A stretch of 64,000 nucleotides of DNA, from assembly GCF_003610695.1 (NCBI RefSeq), contig NZ_RAQH01000001.1, forward strand, positions 186,001-250,000, read 5' to 3'. Of this stretch, positions 44,177 through 53,253 are shown in pieces. The notes below the pieces were generated by a model. It was not told where the DNA came from, made no database searches, and saw only the letters and a program-made list of their open reading frames with translations. Every line of letters begins with the position of its first letter. Position 1 is the first letter of the stretch. The DNA is from Epilithonimonas arachidiradicis. Its GTDB lineage: Bacteria; Bacteroidota; Bacteroidia; Flavobacteriales; Weeksellaceae. The position numbers were made by a program, and so were the translations under genes.

Positions 44177-45265
44177 TTATGCAATTCCTTCTTCTTCTCC
44201 TTTTAGCTTTTCAGCATTTTCAGCCATAATTACAGCATCCATCATTTCTTGGATATCACCATTCATATAAGCATCCAGGTTGTAAATCGATTTGTTGATT
44301 CTGTGATCAGTAACTCTTCCTTGCGGATAATTATAAGTTTTGATTTTCGCCGAACGGTCACCGGTAGAAACCATTGTTTTTCTTTGTGCTGCAATATCAC
44401 CAACCACTTCCTGAAGTTTGATGTCATACAATTTAGCTCTCAACATTTCCATTGCTAATTCTCTGTTAGCCAGCTGAGAACGTGCCTGCTGACAAACTAC
44501 AACAATCCCCGAAGGTTTGTGTGTCAGCTGAACTTTGGTTTCAACCTTGTTAACGTTCTGTCCACCAGCACCTCCGGAACGCGATGTCTGCATCTCGATA
44601 TCCGCAGGATTGATTTCCACATCCACTTCCTCGGCTTCCGGCAAAACGGCAATAGTAATGGCTGAAGTGTGAACACGGCCTTGAGATTCGGTTTCCGGAA
44701 CACGCTGCACACGGTGAACACCGGATTCGAATTTCATAATCCCGTAAACGCTCTCGCCTTCCACTTTCATTATGAGTTCCTTATAACCTTTGGACGCTTC
44801 GCTGGCATCGGTGATTTCGTGTTTCCAGCCTTTCGTTTTGAAATACATCGAATACATCCTGTACATATCTTCCACGAAAATTGCAGCTTCGTCGCCACCG
44901 GTTCCGGCACGCATTTCCAGAATGATGTTCTTGTCATCGGCTGGGTCTTTTGGAATTAGAAGATATTTTAACTCTTCTTCAAAAGCTGGAAGTTTATCCT
45001 GAGCTTCATATTTTTCTTGCTTTGCCATTTCCACGAATTCCTTATCAGAACCGTCCGCAATGATTTCATCTGACTCAGCAATCGTATCGAGCGCAGCTTT
45101 GTAATCATCAAAAACTTTGACGATTTTTCCCAGGTCGCTGTATTCTTTGTTCAGGGCAGAATATCTTTTTTGGTCCGTAATCACATCCGGCTGGATGATA
45201 AGGTCGGCCACCTCATTATATCGTTGTTTGATCGCTTCCAGTTTCGGAATTAATGACTTAGACAT
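44177..45265 (-). CDS. prfA: Peptide chain release factor 1
   Basis: Releases nascent chains at UAA and UAG. The 362 residues include the GGQ loop ([15 protein letters not shown], near 230) that triggers hydrolysis, and the PET-like codon recognition motif ([12 protein letters not shown] region). Start ATG lies 17 nt after an exact TAnnTTTG box. It is monocistronic. Confidence 0.98.
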   Translation of the reverse strand: MSKSLIPKLEAIKQRYNEVADLIIQPDVITDQKRYSALNKEYSDLGKIVKVFDDYKAALDTIAESDEIIADGSDKEFVEMAKQEKYEAQDKLPAFEEELKYLLIPKDPADDKNIILEMRAGTGGDEAAIFVEDMYRMYSMYFKTKGWKHEITDASEASKGYKELIMKVEGESVYGIMKFESGVHRVQRVPETESQGRVHTSAITIAVLPEAEEVDVEINPADIEMQTSRSGGAGGQNVNKVETKVQLTHKPSGIVVVCQQARSQLANRELAMEMLRAKLYDIKLQEVVGDIAAQRKTMVSTGDRSAKIKTYNYPQGRVTDHRINKSIYNLDAYMNGDIQEMMDAVIMAENAEKLKGEEEGIA

Positions 45266-45282
45266 AGGTAAATTTTAGTTGG

Positions 45283-45290
45283 CAAAGATA
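45283..45290 (-). promoter_or_regulatory. -7 box for prfA
   Basis: TATCTTTG on the minus strand matches TAnnTTTG, 17 nt before the ATG. Confidence 0.6.
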
Positions 45291-45349
45291 CGGAATTAAG
45301 AAACAAGAAGAAAGAGCAAAGAATCAAGAAAAATAGTTTGATTTTTTTC

Positions 45350-45440
45350 AACCACAAAGGCACAAAGTTTTTACACAAGGTTCACAAAAAATTTAGTTTA
45401 ATTAGTGTTCTTTGTTGAATTTCTTCGTGTCTTTGTGGTT
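45350..45440. repeat. CACAAAG palindromic repeat, copy beside prfA
   Basis: AACCACAAAGGCACAAAG at 45350-45367 is matched inverted at 45423-45440 (two mismatches). Inside the loop, ACACAAGGTTCACAAA resembles the second block of the copies at 1323, 45991 and 49464, linking the two repeat subtypes. Confidence 0.8.
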
Positions 45441-45530
45441 AATAAAAACAAAATCCACTCTCGAAAGAATGGATTTCTTATATATTGTTTCGCTTTGAGT
45501 GCAATCTCTCACGAAAAGAAAATTGCCCAA

Positions 45531-45806
45531 TTAATGGTGGTGACCGTGACTCGCTGGTCTTTCGCCTGCTGGTCTTTGGTAGATAACTTCTACACCTTCC
45601 TGCTCGTACAATTTCTTGTATCTTACTTTTTCCGGGTCAAAGTTCTTGTTGATTTTACCAAAGTATTCTGCAACACCTTCTGTCAACCACAATGGTACGA
45701 TGAATCCGAAGAACATCAAAATACACCAGAATCCGCACAACATCATTGTGAAGAAATAAACAGTCCAAAGGAATTGGTAAAACGGCCAAAAAGCTGATAA
45801 CATCAT
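45531..45806 (-). CDS. Small membrane protein with His-rich C-terminus
   Basis: The 91-residue product has a hydrophobic N-terminal half (two closely packed membrane helices, about 5-45), then an amphipathic stretch (KNFDPEKVRYKKLYEQEG) and a tail ending SHGHHH. Two adjacent ATGs can start it. An exact TAnnTTTG box lies 17-20 nt upstream, supporting a real gene. I do not recognise the family; the His tail could bind a metal, but four histidines prove little. Confidence 0.72.
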   Translation of the reverse strand: MMLSAFWPFYQFLWTVYFFTMMLCGFWCILMFFGFIVPLWLTEGVAEYFGKINKNFDPEKVRYKKLYEQEGVEVIYQRPAGERPASHGHHH

Positions 45807-45823
45807 AATGCTATAATTTTAAG

Positions 45824-45831
45824 CAAAAATA
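45824..45831 (-). promoter_or_regulatory. -7 box for the small His-tail membrane protein
   Basis: TATTTTTG on the minus strand matches TAnnTTTG, 17 nt before the first ATG. Confidence 0.55.
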
Positions 45832-45927
45832 GAAGATTTAATTAAATCTGACAAAATTTATCGCTTGATTTTTTTCATTTTGCTGAATTTTCAGTTTTTA
45901 GTATTTTCGTAAGGTTGTAATTGTATC

Positions 45928-46020
45928 GCCTTTGCGAGATTATTTTAAACGCAAAGTCCGCAAAGAATTATAATTTAACAAACAGTTTTTAAGGTCGCAA
46001 AGCCGTAGAACTTAGCAAGG
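45928..46020. repeat. Dispersed GCAAAG repeat, second GC-type copy
   Basis: AACGCAAAGTCCGCAAAG at 45948-45965 is identical to 1279-1296, followed by TTTTTAAGGTCGCAAAGCCG and AGAACTTAGC. An inverted CGCCTTTGCGA lies just upstream at 45928-45938. It sits between the small membrane protein gene and fumC. Confidence 0.8.
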
Positions 46021-46050
46021 AAAAATATTTCTTTAACTTATTTAATGAGC

Positions 46051-46069
46051 TTTTGTGACTTTTGTGGTT
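46051..46069. repeat. Half copy of the CACAAAAGTCACAA repeat before fumC
   Basis: TTTTGTGACTTTTGTGGTT is identical to the right arm at 32126-32144 region, without a left arm nearby. It lies 26 bp upstream of the fumC ATG. Confidence 0.75.
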
Positions 46070-46094
46070 AATTTTAAAATTTAAATCAAATATA

Positions 46095-47489
46095 ATGAGT
46101 TTCAGAATCGAAAAAGACACAATGGGCGAGGTGCAAGTGCCTGCTGATAAATTTTGGGGTGCGCAGACGGAGCGTTCCAGAAATAATTTCAAAATTGGTC
46201 CGGAAGGAAGTATGCCGCGCGAAATCATCGATGCATTTGCTTACCTGAAAAAAGCGGCGGCCTATACCAATGCGGAATTAGGTGTTCTTTCCAATGAGAA
46301 AAGAGATGCAATCGGGAAAGTTTGTGATGAGATTCTTGCAGGCGAATTGTATGACCAATTTCCTCTTGTAATTTGGCAAACCGGTTCGGGAACGCAATCT
46401 AATATGAATGTAAACGAGGTTGTTGCGAATAAATCTCACGTGAACAGTGGTGGAAAATTAGGCGAGAAAACGGAAGTTCATCCAAATGACGATGTGAACA
46501 AATCTCAGTCTTCCAACGATACTTATCCAACAGCAATGCACATCGCAGCTTACACGAAAGTGGTAAAAGCGACTTTGCCAGCTTTGGATAAACTAAGAAA
46601 TACGCTGGACGAAAAAGCAAAGAAATTCCAGAATATTGTAAAAATCGGAAGAACGCACCTGATGGATGCGACGCCTTTGACTTTGGGACAAGAATTTTCG
46701 GGTTATGTGGCGCAGTTGGATTATGCGAAAAAAGCAATCAATAATACGCTTGACCATTTGAAAGAATTGGCTCTTGGCGGAACTGCGGTTGGAACCGGGC
46801 TGAATACGCCGAAAGGTTATGATGTTTTGGTGGCAAAATATATTGCTGATTTCACAGGATTGCCATTTGTAACAGCTCCGAATAAATTCGAGGCTTTGGC
46901 GGCGCATGACGGAATCGTTGAAACGCACGGTGCGTTGAAGCAGTTAGCTGTTTCTCTTTATAAAATCGCTCAGGATATCAGACTGTTGGCTTCTGGTCCA
47001 CGTTCCGGAATCGGGGAAATTTTCATTCCTGAAAATGAGCCTGGTTCTTCCATAATGCCAGGAAAAGTGAATCCAACTCAGAATGAAGCCATTACAATGG
47101 TTTGCGCGCAAGTTCTTGGAAACGATACAACAATCTCTTTTGCAGGAACGCAAGGAAATTATGAACTGAATGTTTTCAAGCCAGTTATGGCTGCGAACTT
47201 CCTGCAGTCCGCACAATTGTTGGCAGATGCGATGATTTCTTTCAATGACCATTGTGCGATTGGAATTGAGCCAAATGAACCGAGAATCAAAGAATTGGTT
47301 GACAAATCTCTGATGCTCGTAACAGCGTTGAATACGCACATCGGTTACGAAAACGCGGCAAAAATTGCTAAAACAGCTCATAAAAATGGTACTACTTTGA
47401 AAGAAGAAGCCGTAAACCTTGGATTATTGACAGCGGAACAATTTGATGAATGGGTTAAGCCAGAAGATATGGTGGGAAGCTTAAAATAA
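46095..47489 (+). CDS. fumC: Class II fumarate hydratase FumC
   Basis: Reversible hydration of fumarate to malate in the TCA cycle; no iron-sulfur cluster. I start at 46095 ([20 protein letters not shown], 464 residues, family-typical) because the longer frame reads through a dispersed repeat. Key motifs: [14 protein letters not shown] (near 97), [26 protein letters not shown] and the superfamily signature [13 protein letters not shown] near 317. Confidence 0.98.
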   Translation: MSFRIEKDTMGEVQVPADKFWGAQTERSRNNFKIGPEGSMPREIIDAFAYLKKAAAYTNAELGVLSNEKRDAIGKVCDEILAGELYDQFPLVIWQTGSGTQSNMNVNEVVANKSHVNSGGKLGEKTEVHPNDDVNKSQSSNDTYPTAMHIAAYTKVVKATLPALDKLRNTLDEKAKKFQNIVKIGRTHLMDATPLTLGQEFSGYVAQLDYAKKAINNTLDHLKELALGGTAVGTGLNTPKGYDVLVAKYIADFTGLPFVTAPNKFEALAAHDGIVETHGALKQLAVSLYKIAQDIRLLASGPRSGIGEIFIPENEPGSSIMPGKVNPTQNEAITMVCAQVLGNDTTISFAGTQGNYELNVFKPVMAANFLQSAQLLADAMISFNDHCAIGIEPNEPRIKELVDKSLMLVTALNTHIGYENAAKIAKTAHKNGTTLKEEAVNLGLLTAEQFDEWVKPEDMVGSLK

Positions 47490-47514
47490 GATTTTCAGAT
47501 TCTAACATATTATC

Positions 47515-47546
47515 AAAACTCCGAGGATTTCCTTGGAGTTTTTTGT
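47515..47546 (+). terminator. Terminator after fumC
   Basis: AAACTCCGAGG and CCTTGGAGTTT form an 11-bp stem with one G-T pair, then TTT. Confidence 0.82.
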
Positions 47547-47568
47547 TTTAATTGATTAATTTCAACCT

Positions 47569-48129
47569 ATGAATATTGATACAATTCTTGACCAAATTTT
47601 CGAGCTTCCAGAACATTCGAAATCTGTTTTAAAGAATTTGATTTCAGAAGTTGAGTTTCCGAAAGATAGCATTATCATCAAAGCCGGAAAAGTAGAAAAG
47701 ACGGTTTATTTTATTAAAAAAGGAATTGTAAGAGCTTTTGTTCCTCAAGAAAATCAAGACCTTACGTTTTGGTTTGGTAAAGAAGGCGACGTGGTTTTGC
47801 CAATGAAAAGCTATGTTGATAATTATCAAAATTATGAAAATATTCAGCTTTTGGAAGATTGCGTTTTGTATCAATTAAAAATCGATGCTTTGAGAAAGCT
47901 ATTTGAAACCGATATCAATATTGCCAATTGGGGAAGAAAATTAGCCGAAAGAGAATTGGTAAAAACGGAAGAATTATTTATTTCCAGACAATTCAGAACG
48001 GCAAGTCAGCGTTATGAAGAACTTTTAACAAAACAACCCGAAATTATTCAAAGAGTTCAATTGGGTTACATCGCTTCCTATTTGGGAATCACACAAGTTA
48101 GTCTGAGCAGAATTCGAAGTGATATTTGA
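47569..48129 (+). CDS. Crp/Fnr family transcriptional regulator
   Basis: The 186 residues comprise a cyclic-nucleotide-binding-type beta barrel (about 20-120; GKVEKTVYFIKKGIVRAF) and a C-terminal helix-turn-helix (VQLGYIASYLGITQVSLSRIR). It lacks the Fnr-type Cys cluster and most cAMP-contact residues, so its ligand is unknown. The next gene, a Gdx/SugE exporter, starts 73 bp later in the same direction and may be its target. Confidence 0.92.
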   Translation: MNIDTILDQIFELPEHSKSVLKNLISEVEFPKDSIIIKAGKVEKTVYFIKKGIVRAFVPQENQDLTFWFGKEGDVVLPMKSYVDNYQNYENIQLLEDCVLYQLKIDALRKLFETDINIANWGRKLAERELVKTEELFISRQFRTASQRYEELLTKQPEIIQRVQLGYIASYLGITQVSLSRIRSDI

Positions 48130-48202
48130 TTAATTTTTTAACATTTGTAAAAAAATCCGCAGCTTTCAATTCGGAACTTTGCATCATTAAAATAATGAAT
48201 AA

Positions 48203-48532
48203 ATGAACTGGATTTTTTTAATTCTTGGAGGACTTTTTGAAGTTGGATTCACATCTTGTTTAGGAAAAGCCAAAGAAACATCGGGCGCGGAATCTTACCT
48301 TTGGTACGCCGGATTCGGAATATCATTGATTGCAAGTATGCTTCTGCTCATCAAAGCAACGCAAACACTTCCGTTGGGAACGGCTTATGCAGTCTGGACG
48401 GGAATCGGTGCCGTTGGAACTGTTCTGATTGGGATTTTTATATTCAAAGAACCAGCAACATTTTGGCGATTGTTTTTTATTTTCACATTAATTGCTTCCA
48501 TCGTTGGACTGAAAGCCGTTTCATCACATTAA
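48203..48532 (+). CDS. sugE: SMR-family exporter, SugE/Gdx type
   Basis: Four-helix small multidrug resistance protein, 109 residues. The helix-1 glutamate lies in GGLFEVGF and the C-terminal half GTAYAVWTGIGAVGTVLIG plus SIVGLKAVSS is typical of the SugE/Gdx branch, whose characterised members export guanidinium and related cations with proton antiport. Only one subunit gene is present, so a homodimer is expected. No guanidine riboswitch was recognised upstream. Confidence 0.88.
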   Translation: MNWIFLILGGLFEVGFTSCLGKAKETSGAESYLWYAGFGISLIASMLLLIKATQTLPLGTAYAVWTGIGAVGTVLIGIFIFKEPATFWRLFFIFTLIASIVGLKAVSSH

Positions 48533-48542
48533 TAAATTATTG

Positions 48543-48594
48543 AACCACAAAAGTCACAAAAGAAAAAATAATATCTTTTATGACTTTTGTGGTT
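48543..48594. repeat. AACCACAAAAGTCA palindromic repeat between convergent genes
   Basis: A 14-base perfect arm (48543-48556, 48581-48594) continues after one mismatch into AAAAGA/TCTTTT, giving about 20 paired positions. The sequence matches the arms at 32063-32144. With its flanking T-run it could act as a bidirectional terminator for sugE and the ABC ATPase gene. Confidence 0.85.
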
Positions 48595-48640
48595 TTTTAA
48601 TCAATTCTTTATTTCGCAAATTGAGCAGATGAAATTTTAA

Positions 48641-48670
48641 ATCTGCTTTATCTGCAAAATCTGCGAGAAA
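48641..48670. repeat. ATCTGC tandem-type intergenic repeat
   Basis: ATCTGCTTT, ATCTGCAAA and ATCTGCGAG follow each other at 9-10 bp spacing just after the ABC ATPase stop codon side. Non-coding; of the same kind as the other short repeats in this window, but with different sequence. Confidence 0.6.
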
Positions 48671-48676
48671 TTAAAT

Positions 48677-49387
48677 TTAACTTACCGAAACTTGGTCTGC
48701 AAAGTATTGCTCCAAATCTCTCAATGTTTCCGGAGAAGTTTGGATATCTCTTACCAATTCGCCTTTGTTGATGACCACAATTCTTTCACAAACTTCTGTG
48801 GTGTGAGCCAAATCGTGGCTGGAAATCAGGAATGTGGAATCTGAGTTGTGTGACCAGTCTCTGATGAGGTTTTTCAGTTTGATTTGGGTTGATGGGTCAA
48901 GGTTTGCGAAAGGTTCATCCAGAATAATAATAGCTGGTGTTCCTATCAATGCGCCGATAATTCCGACTTTTTTCATATTGCCTTTGGAAAGATCGCGGAT
49001 GTATTTTTTAGCATTCAGGATTTCTCCGTTGAAGAAATCGGTAAAATTTTTCAGGAATTCGTCAACATTCGCTTTGCTTTGTCCTCTGAGTTCTCCTAAG
49101 AAATAAAAATATTCTTCCGGAGTCAAATAACCAATGAGAAAAGTCTCATCGATAAATGCACCGACTTTGTTTTTCCAGTTTTCGGATTCGTTTACTTTTT
49201 CGCCATCGATGGAAACAAATCCAGAGCTTGGTTCTATCAAGTCCAGAATCAAGCTGAATAAGGTTGTTTTTCCAGCACCGTTGTTCCCGACTAAGCCAAT
49301 GGTATGACCTTTTGGAAATTCTAGGTTTTCTATGGATAAAACTTTTTTGGATTCGTAGACTTTGGACAGGTTATTTATTGTTATCAT
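48677..49387 (-). CDS. ABC transporter ATP-binding protein
   Basis: The 236-residue ATPase has Walker A GLVGNNGAGKTTLFS (about 33-47), a signature-region RDLSKGNMKKVGII and Walker B AIIILDEPFANLDP with the switch His in ISSHDLAHT. These fit the exporter-type (CcmA/NatA-like) ATPases that pair with ABC-2 permeases. The partner is the DUF5687 permease 120 bp upstream in the same direction. Confidence 0.94.
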   Translation of the reverse strand: MITINNLSKVYESKKVLSIENLEFPKGHTIGLVGNNGAGKTTLFSLILDLIEPSSGFVSIDGEKVNESENWKNKVGAFIDETFLIGYLTPEEYFYFLGELRGQSKANVDEFLKNFTDFFNGEILNAKKYIRDLSKGNMKKVGIIGALIGTPAIIILDEPFANLDPSTQIKLKNLIRDWSHNSDSTFLISSHDLAHTTEVCERIVVINKGELVRDIQTSPETLRDLEQYFADQVSVS

Positions 49388-49421
49388 TTTATTTATATTT
49401 TAGAAGTGAGAGTTTTTTTTG

Positions 49422-49497
49422 AACACAAAGTCCACAAAGATTTTTTATTAATATTGAAAACATAAGGTTCACAAAGGCGTAAAACTTAATGAAGACA
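49422..49497. repeat. CACAAAG repeat in the ABC permease-ATPase spacer
   Basis: AACACAAAGTCCACAAAG (49422-49439) and AAGGTTCACAAAGGCG (49464-49479), then AAAACTTAATGAAGAC, follow the same block order as the copies at 1279 and 45948 with CAC in place of CGC. It lies within an operon-like spacer. Confidence 0.78.
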
Positions 49498-49507
49498 AAA
49501 TTTACGT

Positions 49508-50971
49508 CTAATTGCCCTTAAAGGCTTTGATGGTTGAGTATTTTTCTTTTTTATATAATTTGACAATGAAATCGAAGAATTTTTCTCTGAGGAAGAAACC
49601 TATCAATCCCAAAACGCCTAAACTGGCCACAGCTGTCGTTGTTCCGAAAAAGTATTTTGAAACGCCGAAAACCGCCATTGGCAAAACCATTTGTGGCAAA
49701 AGAAGCAGGATATTTTTGAAACTGAAATTATTTTTCTTCCCCAATGTTTTTCCTCTCGCATTGAGGTCAATCGGGTTTTTGTTAAATGCGCCTGATAGTA
49801 AAACGACCTGAGAATTAACACCAATATTATAAAGTCCGCCCGCCAAAAAAGTGAAATACAAATCCCAACTCACGAACGCATAACCAACCGCCAAAACCAT
49901 ACTGACGCCAGTAGCGCTCACAATCATCCACCATTTGGCTTTCAGATATTCTTTGTAAGGAACGTTCAGTGTCATCATCAGTGGATAGTAAGAACTGTCG
50001 AAAGACGGAACTCTCTGTCCAAACAAAAACAGAAATCCACCAGTTACGAAAAGCCCCATAAACAGCTGCATATAAGCGGTTTTATAAGCTGGTGAACTGA
50101 ACAAAAGCAAACCATAAAACAAGAACAAAAAACTTCCCAATGCAATGGATTTTGCAGCCTTGCTTCGTTTTATCATTCGGATATCATTGTTGATGAAAGT
50201 GCCGAGAACGCCATATTTATTAAGAAACTGGATGTTTTCTGTTTTCCCGACTTCCTGTTTCATTTCCAAACCTTTGTCGAGATAGAAATTGTCATAAATG
50301 AATTTTCTACAAATAATATAGAGAATAACGAATAGTGCAATCGGCAATACAATCGCGAACCAATGATTATAGAAAAGCATAAAAAACTTTTCAGAAGCCG
50401 ATGATAAAGCAATGATATTATAATAATCTAATCCGCCAGCAAGGACCAAAAATCCTCCGATAATCCAAACGGCTAAATCTTTACCGTTGAGAAGGATATT
50501 AATCAGATTGATGCTGAAACTCAAAATAATCAGTGCAAAAACCCAAGAAAAACTGCCCAAAACGGAATAATCATTATAAAGCAAAATTCCTAACAACGGC
50601 AAATAAATAAAAAGTCCGCCCCAACTAAAAAATGACAGAAACGTCTTGCTGATCATATAATTGACTAGCGTACTTTTCCTGATATTCATCGTCAGAAAAG
50701 GTTTGATATTCTGAGTCGGCATCTGCTGGAAAAAGTATCTAAGGAACAGATCGGCAATCAGCCAATAGATAAGAAACTTGCTGATAAATGGTAATGGGTC
50801 GATGTGCAATTCTTTTTTCGGATAATAAAATGCACCGAAAGCAGCAAAAACAAATATGGCAAGAATGTATAAGACTCCCAGAAGCTGGAAAATCTTAACG
50901 ACAATATTGGCTGCCAGAGAACTTGACCGGAAAAAACTTTTGAATTCTAATCTGATGAATCGTTGCAGCAT
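49508..50971 (-). CDS. DUF5687 family ABC-2-type permease
   Basis: The 487-residue protein has about 12 hydrophobic segments and starts MLQRFIRLEFKSFFRSSSLA, the typical amphipathic start of this Bacteroidota permease family. No periplasmic domain is evident. Together with the following ATPase it should form a complete exporter of unknown substrate. Confidence 0.87.
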   Translation of the reverse strand: MLQRFIRLEFKSFFRSSSLAANIVVKIFQLLGVLYILAIFVFAAFGAFYYPKKELHIDPLPFISKFLIYWLIADLFLRYFFQQMPTQNIKPFLTMNIRKSTLVNYMISKTFLSFFSWGGLFIYLPLLGILLYNDYSVLGSFSWVFALIILSFSINLINILLNGKDLAVWIIGGFLVLAGGLDYYNIIALSSASEKFFMLFYNHWFAIVLPIALFVILYIICRKFIYDNFYLDKGLEMKQEVGKTENIQFLNKYGVLGTFINNDIRMIKRSKAAKSIALGSFLFLFYGLLLFSSPAYKTAYMQLFMGLFVTGGFLFLFGQRVPSFDSSYYPLMMTLNVPYKEYLKAKWWMIVSATGVSMVLAVGYAFVSWDLYFTFLAGGLYNIGVNSQVVLLSGAFNKNPIDLNARGKTLGKKNNFSFKNILLLLPQMVLPMAVFGVSKYFFGTTTAVASLGVLGLIGFFLREKFFDFIVKLYKKEKYSTIKAFKGN

Positions 50972-51150
50972 AAAAGTTTATTTTTTGTTAAATTTAATGA
51001 ATTCTGAATATTATTAGGTTTTCTATATATTAAGTTCGCTTTTTGTACATTTTGTTACAGATTTCTTTGACTTTTAAAAATTACTAACATACGATTTCTT
51101 GCAGCAAAAGGTGTTTGCAGGAATTGTGAATAATTTTGTTAGGATTTTCA

Positions 51151-51182
51151 TTGACCTCAACCTATCAAAAAAACTATCTTTG
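51151..51182 (+). promoter_or_regulatory. Promoter of dnaB
   Basis: TTG (51151-51153), 21 bp, TATCTTTG (51175-51182) is a good Bacteroidota -33/-7 pair. The ATG at 51187 follows the -7 box after 4 nt, so the mRNA may be leaderless. Confidence 0.65.
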
Positions 51183-51186
51183 TACA

Positions 51187-52761
51187 ATGGCAGAAAAGGA
51201 AACATTATCGAGTTTGATTCACGGTAATTTTGCAAAGGAATTATCTATTTCGGATGGCAAAATGCCGCCCAACGCATTGGATTTTGAGAAAATCGTCATC
51301 GGTACTTTTTTGATTGACAGAAAGGGTCTTGACCATTCTATTGATTTGTTAACCCCCGATGTTTTTTACGATCCGAGGCATCAAACGATTTTTTCATCAA
51401 TCCTGAAATTATACGAGAGCAATTCGCCAATCGATCTAATGACGGTCATTCAGGATTTGAAAAAAAATGAAAAACTGAATCTTGCCGGTGGCGATCATTA
51501 CATCATCGATCTGACAATGGGTGTGAGTTCTTCTGCCCACATCGAATATCACGTGCGTGTGATCCTTGAAAAATTCATCCTTCGTTCTTTGATCAACGTT
51601 TCCGCTAACGTTATCGATAGTTCCTATAAAGAAACCACCGACGTTTTCGAATTGCTGGATAAAGCCGAGCAATCTTTCTTCGAAATCACGAACGGAACCA
51701 TTAAAAAAGGCTTCGACACAGCCAATTCATTAGTAAAAGAAGCGATTGACAAAATCAAATCGCTAAAAGATAAGGAAGGTCTGTCAGGAATCCCGTCCGG
51801 ATTTACTGCTTTGGACAAAGAAACCGGAGGCTGGCAAAACTCTGACCTCATCATTATTGCAGCACGACCGGCGATGGGAAAAACGGCTTTCATTCTATCG
51901 ATGGCAAGAAACATTTGTGTAGACCACAATATTCCAATGGCATTATTCTCCCTGGAGATGGCTTCAGTTCAGTTAATTACGAGGATGATTTCTTCCGAAA
52001 CTGGAATTTCCTCAGAAAAATTGAGAAAAGGACAAATGTCCGATGATGAATGGCAAAGGTTATTTACGAACGTTTCGGCTTTGGAAAACGCTCCACTTTA
52101 TATTGATGAAACGCCTTCCCTTTCTATCTTCGATTTCCGTGCAAAGTGCCGACGACTGGTAATGCAACACGGCGTGAAAATCATTATGGTCGATTATCTC
52201 CAGTTGATGACCGCCAGTTCCGGAAAAGGTGGTGGCAACCGTGAGCAGGAAATTGCAATGATTTCGCGTTCATTAAAAGCGATTGCAAAAGAACTGAATG
52301 TTCCCGTGATTGCACTTTCTCAGCTTTCCAGAACCGTGGAAACGAGACCCGGAAAAAGACCAATGCTTTCTGACCTGAGAGAATCCGGAGCGATTGAGCA
52401 GGATGCGGATATCGTATCCTTCATCTTCCGTCCCGAATATTACAAAATTGCGGTTTGGGATAATGATGAAGAAGGCGCAGAAACCAGCACGGAAAATCAG
52501 GCAGAAATCATTATCGCCAAGCACAGAAATGGTGCAACTGCGGATGTTCGATTAGCATTCCATAAGAACATTGGTAAGTTTGCTGATCTCGGAACCAATT
52601 ACGAATATACACCTTCCAACTTTGGACAAAAAGATGAACCTTCCGGTTTCGACAGAATTACTATTACAAGTGATCCGCATTCAGCATTTGGAATTCCGAA
52701 TAATAATCAGTTATCTGGCTCTGCAATGAATGACGATGACGATGATGATATGCCTTTCTAA
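51187..52761 (+). CDS. dnaB: Replicative DNA helicase DnaB
   Basis: Hexameric 5'-3' helicase of the replication fork. I start at 51187 (MAEKETLSSLIHGNFAKELS, 524 residues) since a longer frame would cross the promoter. N-terminal primase-binding domain to about 160, RecA-like domain with Walker A AARPAMGKTAFIL (about 226-238), Walker B IIMVDYLQLM and the arginine-finger region SDLRESGAIEQDAD. The tail is acidic (Asp-rich, MNDDDDDDMPF). Confidence 0.97.
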   Translation: MAEKETLSSLIHGNFAKELSISDGKMPPNALDFEKIVIGTFLIDRKGLDHSIDLLTPDVFYDPRHQTIFSSILKLYESNSPIDLMTVIQDLKKNEKLNLAGGDHYIIDLTMGVSSSAHIEYHVRVILEKFILRSLINVSANVIDSSYKETTDVFELLDKAEQSFFEITNGTIKKGFDTANSLVKEAIDKIKSLKDKEGLSGIPSGFTALDKETGGWQNSDLIIIAARPAMGKTAFILSMARNICVDHNIPMALFSLEMASVQLITRMISSETGISSEKLRKGQMSDDEWQRLFTNVSALENAPLYIDETPSLSIFDFRAKCRRLVMQHGVKIIMVDYLQLMTASSGKGGGNREQEIAMISRSLKAIAKELNVPVIALSQLSRTVETRPGKRPMLSDLRESGAIEQDADIVSFIFRPEYYKIAVWDNDEEGAETSTENQAEIIIAKHRNGATADVRLAFHKNIGKFADLGTNYEYTPSNFGQKDEPSGFDRITITSDPHSAFGIPNNNQLSGSAMNDDDDDDMPF

Positions 52762-52770
52762 ATTTTTGTT

Positions 52771-53253
52771 TTGAGTTTCAAAATCGAAATCTTTACTGAC
52801 GGTGCTTGTAGCGGAAATCCCGGACCAGGCGGTTATGGGATCCTGATGCGTGTGCCCGGAAAAAAATACCAGAAGACCTTTTCCAAAGGCTTCCGAAAAA
52901 CCACCAATAACCGTATGGAACTGATGGCTGTTATTGTCGCTCTCAAACAATTGAAAACGAATGACAATGATGTTCACATTTTCACTGACAGCAAATATGT
53001 TGCGGATGCGATTAATCAGAAATGGATTTTAGGGTGGATCAAACGCAGTTGGAAAAATGTGAAAAACCCTGATCTCTGGAAAGAATTTTATCAATTATAT
53101 CAACTTCATCAACCTAAATTCCATTGGATCAAAGGTCACGCCGGTCATCCTGAAAATGAGCTTTGTGATCAATTAGCTGTAGCTGCTTCTAAATCCGGAA
53201 ACTTAGAAATCGATACTTTTTTCGAGAATCAGAATGAAGGCGGATTGTTCTAA
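52771..53253 (+). CDS. rnhA: Ribonuclease HI
   Basis: Degrades RNA in RNA-DNA hybrids. The 160 residues carry the catalytic acidic set: Asp in IFTDGACSGNPGPGG, Glu in NRMELMAV, Asp in IFTDSKYV and Asp in HPENELCDQLA. The initiator is a TTG 9 bp after dnaB stops; no in-frame ATG is available upstream of the conserved first strand. It converges on yifB with a 4-bp overlap. Confidence 0.95.
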   Translation: MSFKIEIFTDGACSGNPGPGGYGILMRVPGKKYQKTFSKGFRKTTNNRMELMAVIVALKQLKTNDNDVHIFTDSKYVADAINQKWILGWIKRSWKNVKNPDLWKEFYQLYQLHQPKFHWIKGHAGHPENELCDQLAVAASKSGNLEIDTFFENQNEGGLF

